A stretch of DNA of 33,441 nucleotides from assembly GCF_026183735.1 (NCBI RefSeq), contig NZ_JAPFRE010000024.1, positions 1-33,441 on the forward strand. The letters run 5' to 3'. This document shows, piece after piece, positions 17,361-25,132 of the stretch. Source of the stretch: Alteromonas sp. ASW11-130 (lineage in GTDB: Bacteria; Pseudomonadota; Gammaproteobacteria; Enterobacterales; Alteromonadaceae). Position numbers and translations under genes: made by a program. How positions within the stretch are numbered: the first letter of the stretch is position 1; every line of letters starts with the position of its first letter. The notes under the pieces were generated by a model that was given only the letters and a program-made list of their open reading frames with translations, was not told where the DNA came from and ran no database searches.

Positions 17361-18083
17361 ATGTTTTCACTATTTAAGAATAAATCTCAATGTTGGCGAG
17401 CCAGTATGTCTGGGATGCTATGGATGATAATGGCCTTTCCGACAATCGCAAGTGAGAAAGTAAACTTGCATAAACAAATTGAACGTGGAGCGCATGATTA
17501 CCTGATGCAGGCAATAGGCGATAACCATGGTGAGGACAACATCGTGGTTGAGGTATCCCCTGTCGATGACCGTATCCAAATTCCGGCATGCCCTACTGGC
17601 TTTCAATATCACGCCGACTCGGAGTCCCTATCACAGGCGTATATCTCGGTCAGAGTGAGTTGTAATAATAATCAATGGTATGTATTTACCAACGGTCGCG
17701 TTACACGCACGCGTTCCGTGGTCGTCACTTCGGGTATGGTAAGTCCGGGCACAGTGTTGACTAAAGAAAATCTCATGCTTGCCGATATTGATATTAAGTG
17801 GTTAAGGCATACAGCCTACTCCGACTTATCACAGTTAATTGGCGCTAGGATGAAGCACCGTGTGCGGCAAGGTCAGCCAATCCAGGCAAACATGTTATGC
17901 TTTGTTTGTAAGGGCGATCGTATTACAATTAGCGCTCGCACCTCTGGAATGCTGATTAAAACAGCGGGAATAGCGCAGCAGGATGGCGTAGTCGGAGAAA
18001 GTATTCGGGTTACCAATGCAAGCTCACAAAAATCTGTGATTGCAGAGGTCGCCAATACGAATGAGGTTATTGTCAGTCTCTAG
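17361..18083 (+). CDS. flgA: P-ring assembly chaperone
   Basis: FlgA is a periplasmic chaperone needed for FlgI to form the P ring. The 240-residue precursor has an N-terminal signal sequence ending near FPTIAS (about residue 30) and the C-terminal SAF domain: VVTSGMVSPGTVLTKENLML, then GARMKHRVRQGQPIQANML and VGESIRVTNASSQK. It is divergent from cheV and 111 nt upstream of flgM, which has its own extra promoter in the gap. Confidence 0.94.
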   Translation: MFSLFKNKSQCWRASMSGMLWMIMAFPTIASEKVNLHKQIERGAHDYLMQAIGDNHGEDNIVVEVSPVDDRIQIPACPTGFQYHADSESLSQAYISVRVSCNNNQWYVFTNGRVTRTRSVVVTSGMVSPGTVLTKENLMLADIDIKWLRHTAYSDLSQLIGARMKHRVRQGQPIQANMLCFVCKGDRITISARTSGMLIKTAGIAQQDGVVGESIRVTNASSQKSVIAEVANTNEVIVSL

Positions 18084-18131
18084 TGAAGTTGCTGAGTATA
18101 AATTTTCATGACATTACTGGAAAATTTAGAC

Positions 18132-18158
18132 TAAAGTATCGAAGACTGTTGCCGATAA
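18132..18158 (+). promoter_or_regulatory. Sigma28 (FliA) promoter of flgMN
   Basis: TAAAGTAT-N11-GCCGATAA on the plus strand has a perfect -10 element and 7 of 8 bases at -35 with the exact spacer. Its start should fall about 30 nt before the flgM ATG. FliA-driven flgM forms the usual negative feedback, with basal flgM from the flgA promoter. Confidence 0.92.
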
Positions 18159-18194
18159 CCTTGATGAGGTGTTAACGGTAGTGGAATTTTTATC

Positions 18195-18530
18195 ATGGCA
18201 ATCAATAATGTAAATAATAATGGTGTGCATAAAACGCCATTAGACAATGCGAAACTAAATAATCAGCAGAACGCTAATCAGGCAGCAGCCCAACAGCAAA
18301 CTGCAAAAGGCGCGGCTGCAACTGCACCCCGTCAGGATTCAGTGTCACTGACACAGTCTGCTCAGCAGTTGAATCAAGTGCAAAAGAAAAGTAATGAAGC
18401 GCCAGTTAATGAAGAGCGTGTGGAAAAGCTGAAAAAAGCCGTTCAAAGCGGTGACTACAGCATCGACCCACAAGCTTTAGCAAGTAAGATCGCTCGACTG
18501 GAAGCTGAGGTATTCGGTTCAAATTCTTAA
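18195..18530 (+). CDS. flgM: Anti-sigma28 factor
   Basis: FlgM binds and holds FliA until it is exported through the finished hook. The 111-residue protein has a disordered, Gln/Asn/Ala-rich N-terminal half (about 1-60) used for export and the C-terminal FliA-binding region (VEKLKKAVQSGDYSIDPQALASKI). Gene order flgA-flgM-flgN and the sigma28 promoter support the call. Confidence 0.95.
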   Translation: MAINNVNNNGVHKTPLDNAKLNNQQNANQAAAQQQTAKGAAATAPRQDSVSLTQSAQQLNQVQKKSNEAPVNEERVEKLKKAVQSGDYSIDPQALASKIARLEAEVFGSNS

Positions 18531-18539
18531 GGGTAGGTA

Positions 18540-18971
18540 ATGGAACAATCATTGCAATCTTTGCTTACGCAACAAGTTGATAATTTAAATCAGCTTGCCG
18601 TTTTGCTCGAACAGGAGTTGCATTTAATTAGTTCCAGAGATGCTGAAGCGTTAATGACTTTGCTTAAGGAAAAAGAGCAGACCCTCGAAGAAATCCAGCA
18701 ACTCGACCAAACTGTTAACAAGCTTTATTCTGATTTGGTTGCTACAGGCTCGATTCCAGCCGAAATCGAAAATCTGATTGCCGACGCTAAAGCCCTTCTG
18801 GAACAGTGCCAGTATCGTACCCAAGTGAACCAGAAAGCTGTCGAACAAGGGCAGCTTCGTCTTACCCACCTAAGAAATTTAATGCTTGAGGTTCGGGCGA
18901 AAGAATCGCTCACCTACGACAAAAGTGGCAAACCAAAGCCAGGAAGCACAGGTAAAGGTGTGAGCGCATAA
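18540..18971 (+). CDS. flgN: Export chaperone for FlgK and FlgL
   Basis: FlgN is the cytoplasmic export chaperone for the hook-associated proteins. The 143-residue product is almost entirely helical and rich in Leu, Gln and Glu (SLLTQQVDNLNQLAVLLEQE, LLKEKEQTLEEIQQLD), with a basic tail. Sequence conservation of this family is low; the call rests on size, coiled-coil pattern and position 9 nt after flgM. Confidence 0.88.
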   Translation: MEQSLQSLLTQQVDNLNQLAVLLEQELHLISSRDAEALMTLLKEKEQTLEEIQQLDQTVNKLYSDLVATGSIPAEIENLIADAKALLEQCQYRTQVNQKAVEQGQLRLTHLRNLMLEVRAKESLTYDKSGKPKPGSTGKGVSA

Positions 18972-18987
18972 CGCCTTATCGTAGATT

Positions 18988-19455
18988 CTAATAATATTTC
19001 ACTTCTTTTATTTGGCGTGGTTTAGCCGTCGACAAATACAATTGATAAACTGTTCTCATATCCAATTCAAGCTCAGTAGCGTAGGTATCTTCACCCACTG
19101 GATAAGATTTTACCACTCGTGCGCCGCGAATAATGCCTTCAACAGAAGCTTGTAGCTGTGTATCACCCATCACCATATTAGCAATAGATTGATTACCGGC
19201 GATACGCTGTCCATAGACTTGCTCTGCCAGCTCGCGATAGGCGTCCAGCTTAGACGCTTTCATTGCCATAATTTCTTTAATACTGTTAGTGGTTCCATGT
19301 TGCGCATCTACAGGCGCGTAACCCACCGCCTTTAATACCGGATATTGTTTAGGTTGAATCACTTCCCATTCTACGTGTTTATCGTACATACTGGTGCACG
19401 CACTCAATGAAAGCACTACAGAAATTGATAATAGAAATTTATTGCTAATTGACAT
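18988..19455 (-). CDS. flgP: LPP20-family outer-membrane lipoprotein FlgP
   Basis: FlgP is an outer-membrane lipoprotein of the polar flagellum basal structure in Vibrio and relatives. I use the ATG at 19455 (155 residues); a GTG four codons upstream is also open. The lipobox is LSAC (Cys20), followed by a domain with LKAVGYAPVDAQHG, KLDAYRELAEQVYGQRI and IRGARVVKSYPVGEDTYATEL typical of LPP20/FlgP. It is convergent with flgN (16-nt gap) and has a sigma54 promoter. Its usual partner gene flgO is not beside it. Confidence 0.85.
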   Translation of the reverse strand: MSISNKFLLSISVVLSLSACTSMYDKHVEWEVIQPKQYPVLKAVGYAPVDAQHGTTNSIKEIMAMKASKLDAYRELAEQVYGQRIAGNQSIANMVMGDTQLQASVEGIIRGARVVKSYPVGEDTYATELELDMRTVYQLYLSTAKPRQIKEVKYY

Positions 19456-19516
19456 CGTGCTACCCACCCCTTTCAGGCGACAAAGAACTCACTTTTTTCT
19501 CTCTAGTTTTTAAAAG

Positions 19517-19531
19517 GCAATTAACGTGCCT
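19517..19531 (-). promoter_or_regulatory. Sigma54 promoter of flgP
   Basis: AGGCAC-N5-TTGC on the minus strand, 9 of 10 consensus positions with the invariant GG and GC. The start point would lie about 50 nt before the flgP ATG. Confidence 0.7.
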
Positions 19532-19590
19532 GTATGAACGGTCCCCTTACTCAACGAAATTGAGGTGCATTTAGAAGTCAGCATCAAAAG

Positions 19591-19605
19591 AGGAATGCAT
19601 TATGC
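19591..19605 (+). promoter_or_regulatory. Weak sigma54-like site before flgT
   Basis: AGGAAT-N5-ATGC on the plus strand keeps GG-N10-GC followed by a TTTAA tract but departs from the rest of the consensus. It lies about 50 nt upstream of flgT, the right distance for its promoter. Confidence 0.25.
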
Positions 19606-19656
19606 TTTAATCAGACCGAGTCGAGATTCTGGCGCGTAGTTAAGCAGGTAAAGAGC

Positions 19657-20844
19657 ATGAGTAGCAGTCGTTTAATAAACCTTATTCTTCACGCAAAAGT
19701 CATCCCAGGATGGTTACTGCTGAGCTGCCTTAGTTTTTTGCCGGGGCAAAGTTATGCCGCTTGGTATGAAGCACAGGGGCAAGCCGTTGTCATTTCTGGC
19801 GATAGAGAACGCGCCAAAGAGCAAGCAACTAATGAAGCCATAAAACAAGCGTTATTATTTGCGGGCGCGTCTATTCGAAGTGTGCAAACTTTGACAAACG
19901 GATTGCTTCAAAACGACGCTTTTCAGATTGCCGCAAACGGCGAAATAGACAGTGTCGAGCTTGTTAGTGAAACCTGGCACGATGATTATGTTACGGTTAC
20001 TATAAGAGCTGATGTCGTCCCCAAAACTGCTCAATGTGAGCCAGCTTCATACCTGAAAACGATAGCCACTAGCTTTTTGCCCTTACAAAATCCGTTGCAA
20101 GCACAAGACGGGCAATTACATAAAATTGGTGCCGAAACGAGTCGAAAACTAAAAACGCAGTTCGATAACGCTACTGATACCGTTATTATTAATTATATTG
20201 CTCCCTACACAGCACGGTGGGATGACGTGAATGTGCTGCGTCAGGCTCCTGCTTTAGCGAGGCAAAGCAAAGCGCAGTTCATTCTTGCCGGTACCATTAC
20301 CGATATTAGTGTGTCACGAACCCAGCCTAGGGACTATGCCTTTTGGGAGAACGAAGAATCAAACAGACATTTTGGGCTGGATATTCAACTGATCGATGGA
20401 ATGAATGGCGCAACACTTTTACGCAAGCATTACGCAACAACCGCCCCATGGCAATTTGACCGTTTTGCCCAGATCGATACAAGCAGTCACACTTTTTGGC
20501 AATCGTCCTATGGGCATGCCGTTTCTTCTAAATTATCTGAGTTGGTTGCCGACGTGGCGGAAACCTTAATTTGTCACCCCGCTACAGGTAGAGTACTCAA
20601 AATTTATAACGATAAAATTCAAGTCTCAATTGGTCGCGAACATGGTATTAAAGTTGGGGATGAGCTGTCCTTATACCAAACAAATATTGTTGAAGATGCG
20701 TTTGGACAAGGCTTTTTACAATATCGGCTTTACCCTGGAAAGGTAAAAGTAGTAGCGGCATTCGCTGATACTGCTACGGTTGAAGCGGTGGGAGATTTTG
20801 TACTGGCCAATATTCAACCTAACGATTTTGTCGCAAAACGCTAA
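19657..20844 (+). CDS. flgT: Flagellar H-ring protein
   Basis: FlgT forms the periplasmic H ring of the polar flagellar basal body and helps place the T ring/stator in Na+-driven motors. The 395-residue precursor has a signal peptide ending SYA (about residue 34) and mature start AWYEAQGQAVV. It has an N-terminal domain with AKEQATNEAIKQALLFAGAS (about 52-75), a middle TolB-N-like domain (about 140-290; ILAGTITDISVSR) and a C-terminal domain (about 300-395; GREHGIKVGDELSLYQTN). Presence of FlgT suggests a Vibrio-like motor. Confidence 0.9.
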   Translation: MSSSRLINLILHAKVIPGWLLLSCLSFLPGQSYAAWYEAQGQAVVISGDRERAKEQATNEAIKQALLFAGASIRSVQTLTNGLLQNDAFQIAANGEIDSVELVSETWHDDYVTVTIRADVVPKTAQCEPASYLKTIATSFLPLQNPLQAQDGQLHKIGAETSRKLKTQFDNATDTVIINYIAPYTARWDDVNVLRQAPALARQSKAQFILAGTITDISVSRTQPRDYAFWENEESNRHFGLDIQLIDGMNGATLLRKHYATTAPWQFDRFAQIDTSSHTFWQSSYGHAVSSKLSELVADVAETLICHPATGRVLKIYNDKIQVSIGREHGIKVGDELSLYQTNIVEDAFGQGFLQYRLYPGKVKVVAAFADTATVEAVGDFVLANIQPNDFVAKR

Positions 20845-20889
20845 GAGAAAGCAGAACACATTATTATTTGGGTGGTTAACTGTGAGTTT

Positions 20890-20939
20890 GGGGGATTATC
20901 ATCGCCCGTTCCCACGACCGGGGGCGATTTCTTTCCCCC
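20890..20939 (+). terminator. Two-part hairpin after flgT
   Basis: An inner stem ATCGCCC / GGGCGAT (20901-20907 with 20922-20928) is followed by TTCTTT, and outer G5/C5 runs (20890-20894 with 20935-20939) can extend it. It lies about 50 nt after the flgT stop codon, so it could end the flgT transcript. Confidence 0.5.
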
Positions 20940-21228
20940 TCTATTGAACAAAGAGAACCTGAATAGTCAGTGTTAGTTTCTGCCCCGTCAATTTTGTGAC
21001 ACAGGATGAATCCAAGTGAAGAGTAATCGGAACCTGTAAGACGTGAAAAAGTCTCTTCCGCAGGGCAATAGAGAAATCTACCTACTCGGTGTAATTCACC
21101 AGCATAGTCCCAGGCCAAACCAGCCCTGCGTTATTTTTCACTAGTTCGATTGAATTTGTCGGAATGCGCAAACATAATAGGAATTGGAATGGCATGATAG
21201 TATGCCAAAAGCAAAATCAATTGCATTG
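20940..21228. other. Non-coding block between flgT and tRNA-Arg
   Basis: About 290 nt without a convincing gene. It has short inverted repeats, including CCTGTAAGAC...GTCTCTTCCGCAGG (nested CCTG/CAGG and AGAC/GTCT arms, about 21037-21066) and TGGCAT-GATAGT-ATGCCA (21190-21207) just before the tRNA promoter. The minus-strand frame at 20876-21118 stays open for 80 codons, but it has a high share of Cys, Arg and Ser, runs through the flgT terminator hairpin and resembles no family known to me, so I do not call it. Confidence 0.4.
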
Positions 21229-21257
21229 TTAACAATCAGCGCGATTCCGTTTACAAT
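21229..21257 (+). promoter_or_regulatory. Sigma70 promoter of tRNA-Arg
   Basis: TTAACA (21229-21234), 17-nt spacer, TACAAT (21252-21257), followed by a GC-rich discriminator (GCCCCCGC) of the kind found at stringently controlled stable-RNA promoters. The tRNA begins 13 nt downstream of the -10 element. Confidence 0.75.
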
Positions 21258-21270
21258 GCCCCCGCTATAC

Positions 21271-21346
21271 GTCCCCATAGTTTAACTGGATAAAACAAGA
21301 GCCTCCTAAGCTTTAGATCTGCGTTCGAGTCGCGGTGGGGACGCCA
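21271..21346 (+). tRNA. tRNA-Arg (anticodon CCT)
   Basis: A complete cloverleaf with CCA encoded. Acceptor stem GTCCCCA / TGGGGAC; D stem GTTT / AAAC; anticodon stem AGAGC / GCTTT with loop CTCCTAA, giving anticodon CCT (21305-21307); T stem CTGCG / CGCGG with loop TTCGAGT; discriminator G then CCA. It reads the rare arginine codon AGG. Such tRNA genes are common integration sites, and the sequence to its right looks accessory, but no repeated copy of its 3' end was found. Confidence 0.97.
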
Positions 21347-21422
21347 GCCTTCTTATTAATATTTTGAAATCTCGTCAATCGTTCAAGCGCGAATTCAACT
21401 CCGAAGCGCTAGCACTAGCCTT

Positions 21423-21504
21423 CGTTAGTTTGCAAAGCTTGCCTACTGGAAACACCGAAAATACCCTTTAAACCGGTGGAAGTGTTTCCGAGCTTCCTCT
21501 AACG
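21423..21504. repeat. Long imperfect inverted repeat downstream of tRNA-Arg
   Basis: Three paired blocks in mirror order: CGTTAG / CTAACG (21423-21428 with 21499-21504), AAGCT / AGCTT (21435-21439 with 21491-21495) and GGAAACAC / GTGTTTCC (21448-21455 with 21482-21489), around a 26-nt loop. The inner arm can instead pair CACCG (21453-21457) with CGGTG (21474-21478). It lacks a T run and lies outside any gene. Confidence 0.6.
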
Positions 21505-22171
21505 CTGGTAGTTATTAATATTTCTATTGGTAGCTCCGTATTTTTGTTGTGATCTGCTACCCACCTAACGCGCTCATCGGCGCTTAACCTCGCAGCTGAT
21601 ATGAGCCAACATCAGATGCAATCTTCCGGGAATAAAGCTACGGTTCTTTGCCGTCTAACGTGACTGTGCCTTGAATTCGCTTTACCTTTATAAGATTACT
21701 ATGGGTGAAGCTTCTTGTGTAAATCCCGTTCTATTACGTCTTTTTGTTCGTTTTGGCCTTTTTCACCACTAAATGTGGATTATATTCCAGTGTTAACCTG
21801 TTCTGATTAAGGAGAAACCTCACTCCAGTCCGGTAGGTTTAATCTATTTAGCATGTGACTACCCCGCTTACAGATCGCGTAGATCCCGGCCATTCTAGCC
21901 ACGTTGTCCAATTTAAAACGACTAACCAGCCAAAGCGGGAACCAGCACCGCCCCCACATTCACCCCAAAAATAAAAAACACCAAAAACATAGACTCAAAA
22001 TTATAATTATACTAACTTATTGATATTAGCTCATTTATCGATTACTTCCATCATTGCGTTGGGCTGATGATTTGTCGACTAAGACTTCTTACTGTCTCCC
22101 GTAATATGGCAGTTTTGAAAGGTTAGGCGCGACGACAGGACTTGTAGAAAAATAAATAAGGATTACATTTC
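21505..22171. other. Gene-free interval before the subtilase gene
   Basis: About 670 nt with no supported gene on either strand. It holds short inverted repeats (GGTAGC/GCTACC, 21529-21561; AAACCT/AGGTTT near 21816) and a 22-codon hydrophobic frame on the minus strand (21922-21990), too short to call. No integrase, transposase or tRNA fragment was recognised. AAGGA at 22158-22162 is the ribosome-binding site of the next gene. Confidence 0.5.
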
Positions 22172-23914
22172 ATGAAAAAAATAAAAAAATTAGCCTTAAT
22201 CACACTTATTACAGCTTCCTTTACCCACTCAATATCATACGCTGATGAAGACAGCAGCCCGCAATACAAAATGTTCTTAAATGACCAGACTGAATATTTA
22301 AGTATTAGTTTTAAAATTGATGAAAAGCTTGAAAATTTTGAATTGAATAAAGGAAAATTCAAAAAGCTTGACGGTATGTTGGATAAGGATACATTTTCAT
22401 TAAATTCACTCCCGTTTTTAAAGAAAGTTAAGCGAATACATGGAGATAAAACCTATAAGGAATACCGTAAAAAGTATAAAGAATTTAAGGCCAGAGGAAA
22501 AAAATTACCAAAGTTAGAAAATTGGTATTCAGTGCCTCTTTCAGCTGACATGTCGCACGATGAAATACTAATGATATACAATGCATTAGTAGCTGTACCG
22601 ATAATCTCACACATTGAATTGGAAACGCCTGTGATATCGACAGAGTACGTTCAGTGCCCATATACGTGTGATGACGTAGGTCCTCCGGGTGGGGGGGGTT
22701 CAACAACTCCGACCCCTAATTTACAAAGTCATCAAGGCTATCTCACTTCAAGTCCTTACGGTATTGATGCAGATTATGCCTGGACAAAACCAGGCGGAAA
22801 TGGTGCAGGGGTAAAAATTATAGATATGGAGAACGGTTATAACTCGAATCATGAAGATTTGCCTTCCCCCTTCATTCGCGTAAATGATAACGATAATGAT
22901 GACCATGGAACGGCTGTGATGAGTGTTTTAGGCGCCAGAAACAATGGTATTGGTGTTAAAGGTATCGCTTATGGAAGCCAATTAGGTTTTTATGGATGGG
23001 GAAGCAGTACGTCTGGATCTATACGTGCCGCAGCAGACAATCTTTCGGCAGGTGATGTGATGGTGTTGGAAGGACAAATTAACCGAAACATTAATTCGGG
23101 CGACCGCTGCGACACTACGAACCATGATGAATGCGTTCCTATGGAGTGGAACCAGGCTAACTTCGATGCAATTAGATACGCGTATCTTAAAGGGGTCGTA
23201 GTAGTGGAAGCGGCAGGTAACGGTAACGAAGACTTAGACTCAAGTATTTATAATAATCGATTTGACCTGAATACCAGAGACTCTGGTGCTTTTCTTGTCG
23301 CTGCTACAGTTAGTTCTTCCACTATAACAAGAAGCGGTTTCTCAAACCACGGAACCAGGATCGACTTTAATGCGTGGGGAGATGACGTAGCCGCTGCGGG
23401 CCTATATGGTACCGATCTTTTTAATGAAGGAATTGATAGAAGATATGGGGCAGGTTTTGGTGGTACGTCTTCAGCAAGTCCTATCGTTGCAGGTGCCGTT
23501 GCCTCTTTACAAGGTTTTAGCAAGCAAAGTAAAGGCGCTACACTTGATGTCGAAACGATAAGAACAATTTTGAGTTCTACCGGTGTTCAGGAACCGTCTG
23601 GGGTGCAGGTGGGGGTAAGACCGGACTTACGAGATGCGATTGATGAACTTGATTATGGGACATTAGCGACGCCTTCTTTGTCCGCTTTCTGGGATGCGTG
23701 TTATGGGAGCAACCAGATGTCATGGAATGCTATACCAGGCGCCACTTCCTATAAAATTTATTTAAATGGCGCGTACTGGACATCGCAAACCTCTACGTTT
23801 AAGAGTGTGAACGTGTCTTCTACGAAAAGTGCTACGGTGCAAGCCTGCAATAGCTCCGGATGTAGTGCTAGCTCAAATAGTGTTACTCTGCGATATGCAT
23901 CTGCGTGTTATTAA
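22172..23914 (+). CDS. Secreted subtilisin-family (S8) serine protease with FN3-like tail
   Basis: A 580-residue precursor. Signal peptide about 1-24 (cut after SYA); a Lys/Glu-rich propeptide region to about 160; a Gly/Pro/Thr linker (171-182); S8 catalytic domain about 195-490 with triad Asp218 (VKIIDMENGY), His245 (DDHGTAV) and Ser433 (GTSSASP), and oxyanion Asn350 (EAAGN). The C-terminal about 498-580 looks like a fibronectin type III module with four cysteines (510, 559, 564, 579). Expected to be exported and degrade extracellular protein. The codon-choice and AT-rich 5' half differ from flanking genes, suggesting later acquisition. A G8 run (22691-22698) encodes part of the linker just before the catalytic domain. 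A lipoprotein gene follows 50 nt downstream. Confidence 0.92.
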   Translation: MKKIKKLALITLITASFTHSISYADEDSSPQYKMFLNDQTEYLSISFKIDEKLENFELNKGKFKKLDGMLDKDTFSLNSLPFLKKVKRIHGDKTYKEYRKKYKEFKARGKKLPKLENWYSVPLSADMSHDEILMIYNALVAVPIISHIELETPVISTEYVQCPYTCDDVGPPGGGGSTTPTPNLQSHQGYLTSSPYGIDADYAWTKPGGNGAGVKIIDMENGYNSNHEDLPSPFIRVNDNDNDDHGTAVMSVLGARNNGIGVKGIAYGSQLGFYGWGSSTSGSIRAAADNLSAGDVMVLEGQINRNINSGDRCDTTNHDECVPMEWNQANFDAIRYAYLKGVVVVEAAGNGNEDLDSSIYNNRFDLNTRDSGAFLVAATVSSSTITRSGFSNHGTRIDFNAWGDDVAAAGLYGTDLFNEGIDRRYGAGFGGTSSASPIVAGAVASLQGFSKQSKGATLDVETIRTILSSTGVQEPSGVQVGVRPDLRDAIDELDYGTLATPSLSAFWDACYGSNQMSWNAIPGATSYKIYLNGAYWTSQTSTFKSVNVSSTKSATVQACNSSGCSASSNSVTLRYASACY

Positions 23915-23923
23915 TGGGTAATA

Positions 23924-23947
23924 TAAGGGAGGAATAAACCTCCCTTA
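23924..23947 (+). terminator. Perfect hairpin between protease and lipoprotein genes
   Basis: TAAGGGAGG / CCTCCCTTA, a 9-bp perfect stem with a 6-nt loop 9 nt after the protease stop codon. No T run follows, so it may act as an attenuator or an RNA-processing/stability element setting the ratio of the two products rather than a full terminator. Confidence 0.5.
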
Positions 23948-23964
23948 CTATTCAAGGATAGAGG

Positions 23965-25128
23965 ATGATTAAAAGTATACAACTATTAGTATTGGCTAGT
24001 TTATTCCTGCTTGGGTGTGGGGGGGAGAGCCGAGAAGAATCCATTCAAGAAAACGATGAATTTGAAGTCGTTGATGACATCCAAAACGATAAACAAGATT
24101 ACGGTGCCGATGACGGCATTGCCGATATATATATTGAAATTGAAGCAATTGATTCCCTTTGGGCCTCGGGCACACAAAATGTAATTAGCAGCTGGAACGA
24201 GCAAATTCTTATACCCACTTTGACTGGATTACTCAGGTTCACCTTAGATAAAAACGGTTATATCGACCAGCATGAGTTATTGCCCGAATTTTTATTTAAC
24301 ATTATACAAGTTCAAGACAATGTTATCGCCGCCCATAATTTCAATCACATTGAATTTTACGCATATGACGGTGACAACCTTAGCCTGATTGAAAAAACCC
24401 CGGATGAAGCGTTAAAGCAAACTGCTCTCGCGCACAATAAAAACTGTTTCTATTGGCTCGTTACTGCCGAACAGCAAACGTCCCTAAGCTCCGTCAAACA
24501 AGCCTGTATAGAAGACGATGGAATTATTATTAATACTATTATCATGCGGGAGGATTACATCGATAATGTGTATGCCTTCTCCGATGATCATCTAGCAATA
24601 TTTAGCACGCCAATCGACGACGCGTCAAAAAATAGTAAACTTACTATATATAAAAAGCACGGCAGCCATTATGAAACCGTTTCTGATGTGGAGACGGGAG
24701 AATCGTGGTGGCCTTTAGATATAGATAGCTTTGAGGGGAATATTTACGCACCCGTTAAACCAACTGATCAGCCTGATAGTGATGGGAGTGGTGGTTTAGT
24801 AAAGTTCGAAATTTCTGATTCGTCGATAGAGAAAATCGTAAAAATTTCAGATTTAGTTACGGATAATACAGGTTACGATATTATTGCTCAAACACCTGCG
24901 GGGCTCATGTTGGGTAATGACAAAAAGCTTATTCACTTTATCATCGAAGAGGGTAAAGTTGTACGACGAGTAACAGCAGAGATTGAAAACAGTATAAGCT
25001 CAATTTATATTCATGGTGACTACGTCGTGGTGGTACTGCGCAATCCACCTAGTTCGTATTCTACCGGTGAAGATGGGCCGCAAGGGGTTCATATCTATCC
25101 CTACCAAAATTTTATTCAACAGGAATAA
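23965..25128 (+). CDS. Lipoprotein of unknown function, predicted beta-propeller-like
   Basis: A 387-residue precursor with lipobox LLGC (Cys18) and a very acidic linker (about 19-58). The remainder has repeating short hydrophobic strands split by turns (for example ISSWNEQILIPTLTGLLRF, DNVIAAHNFNHIEFYAYDGD, GLMLGNDKKLIHFII), which suggests a beta-propeller, but I recognise no family. AAGGA lies 6 nt before the ATG. It is in line with the S8 protease gene, so it could be a surface-bound partner, inhibitor or receptor for it; this is inference. The lipobox Cys is followed at once by a G7 run in the DNA (24019-24025). Confidence 0.7.
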   Translation: MIKSIQLLVLASLFLLGCGGESREESIQENDEFEVVDDIQNDKQDYGADDGIADIYIEIEAIDSLWASGTQNVISSWNEQILIPTLTGLLRFTLDKNGYIDQHELLPEFLFNIIQVQDNVIAAHNFNHIEFYAYDGDNLSLIEKTPDEALKQTALAHNKNCFYWLVTAEQQTSLSSVKQACIEDDGIIINTIIMREDYIDNVYAFSDDHLAIFSTPIDDASKNSKLTIYKKHGSHYETVSDVETGESWWPLDIDSFEGNIYAPVKPTDQPDSDGSGGLVKFEISDSSIEKIVKISDLVTDNTGYDIIAQTPAGLMLGNDKKLIHFIIEEGKVVRRVTAEIENSISSIYIHGDYVVVVLRNPPSSYSTGEDGPQGVHIYPYQNFIQQE

Positions 25129-25132
25129 TTTG

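Noticed and set aside
20876..21118. 80-codon minus-strand frame after flgT
   Set aside because: No ribosome-binding site was seen, it crosses a terminator-like hairpin, and no family is recognised; kept only as a finding about the interval.
20940..21228. 6S RNA or CsrB-type RNA
   Set aside because: No 6S-like terminal stem and bulge and too few GGA motifs for a CsrB-type sponge.
21423..21504. attC (integron) site
   Set aside because: The outer arms read GTTAG...CTAAC, the reverse of the RYYYAAC...GTTRRRY order, and no cassette or integrase is near.
21922..21990. 22-residue hydrophobic peptide frame (minus strand)
   Set aside because: Too short and lacks a clear ribosome-binding site or promoter; a type I toxin was considered but nothing supports it.
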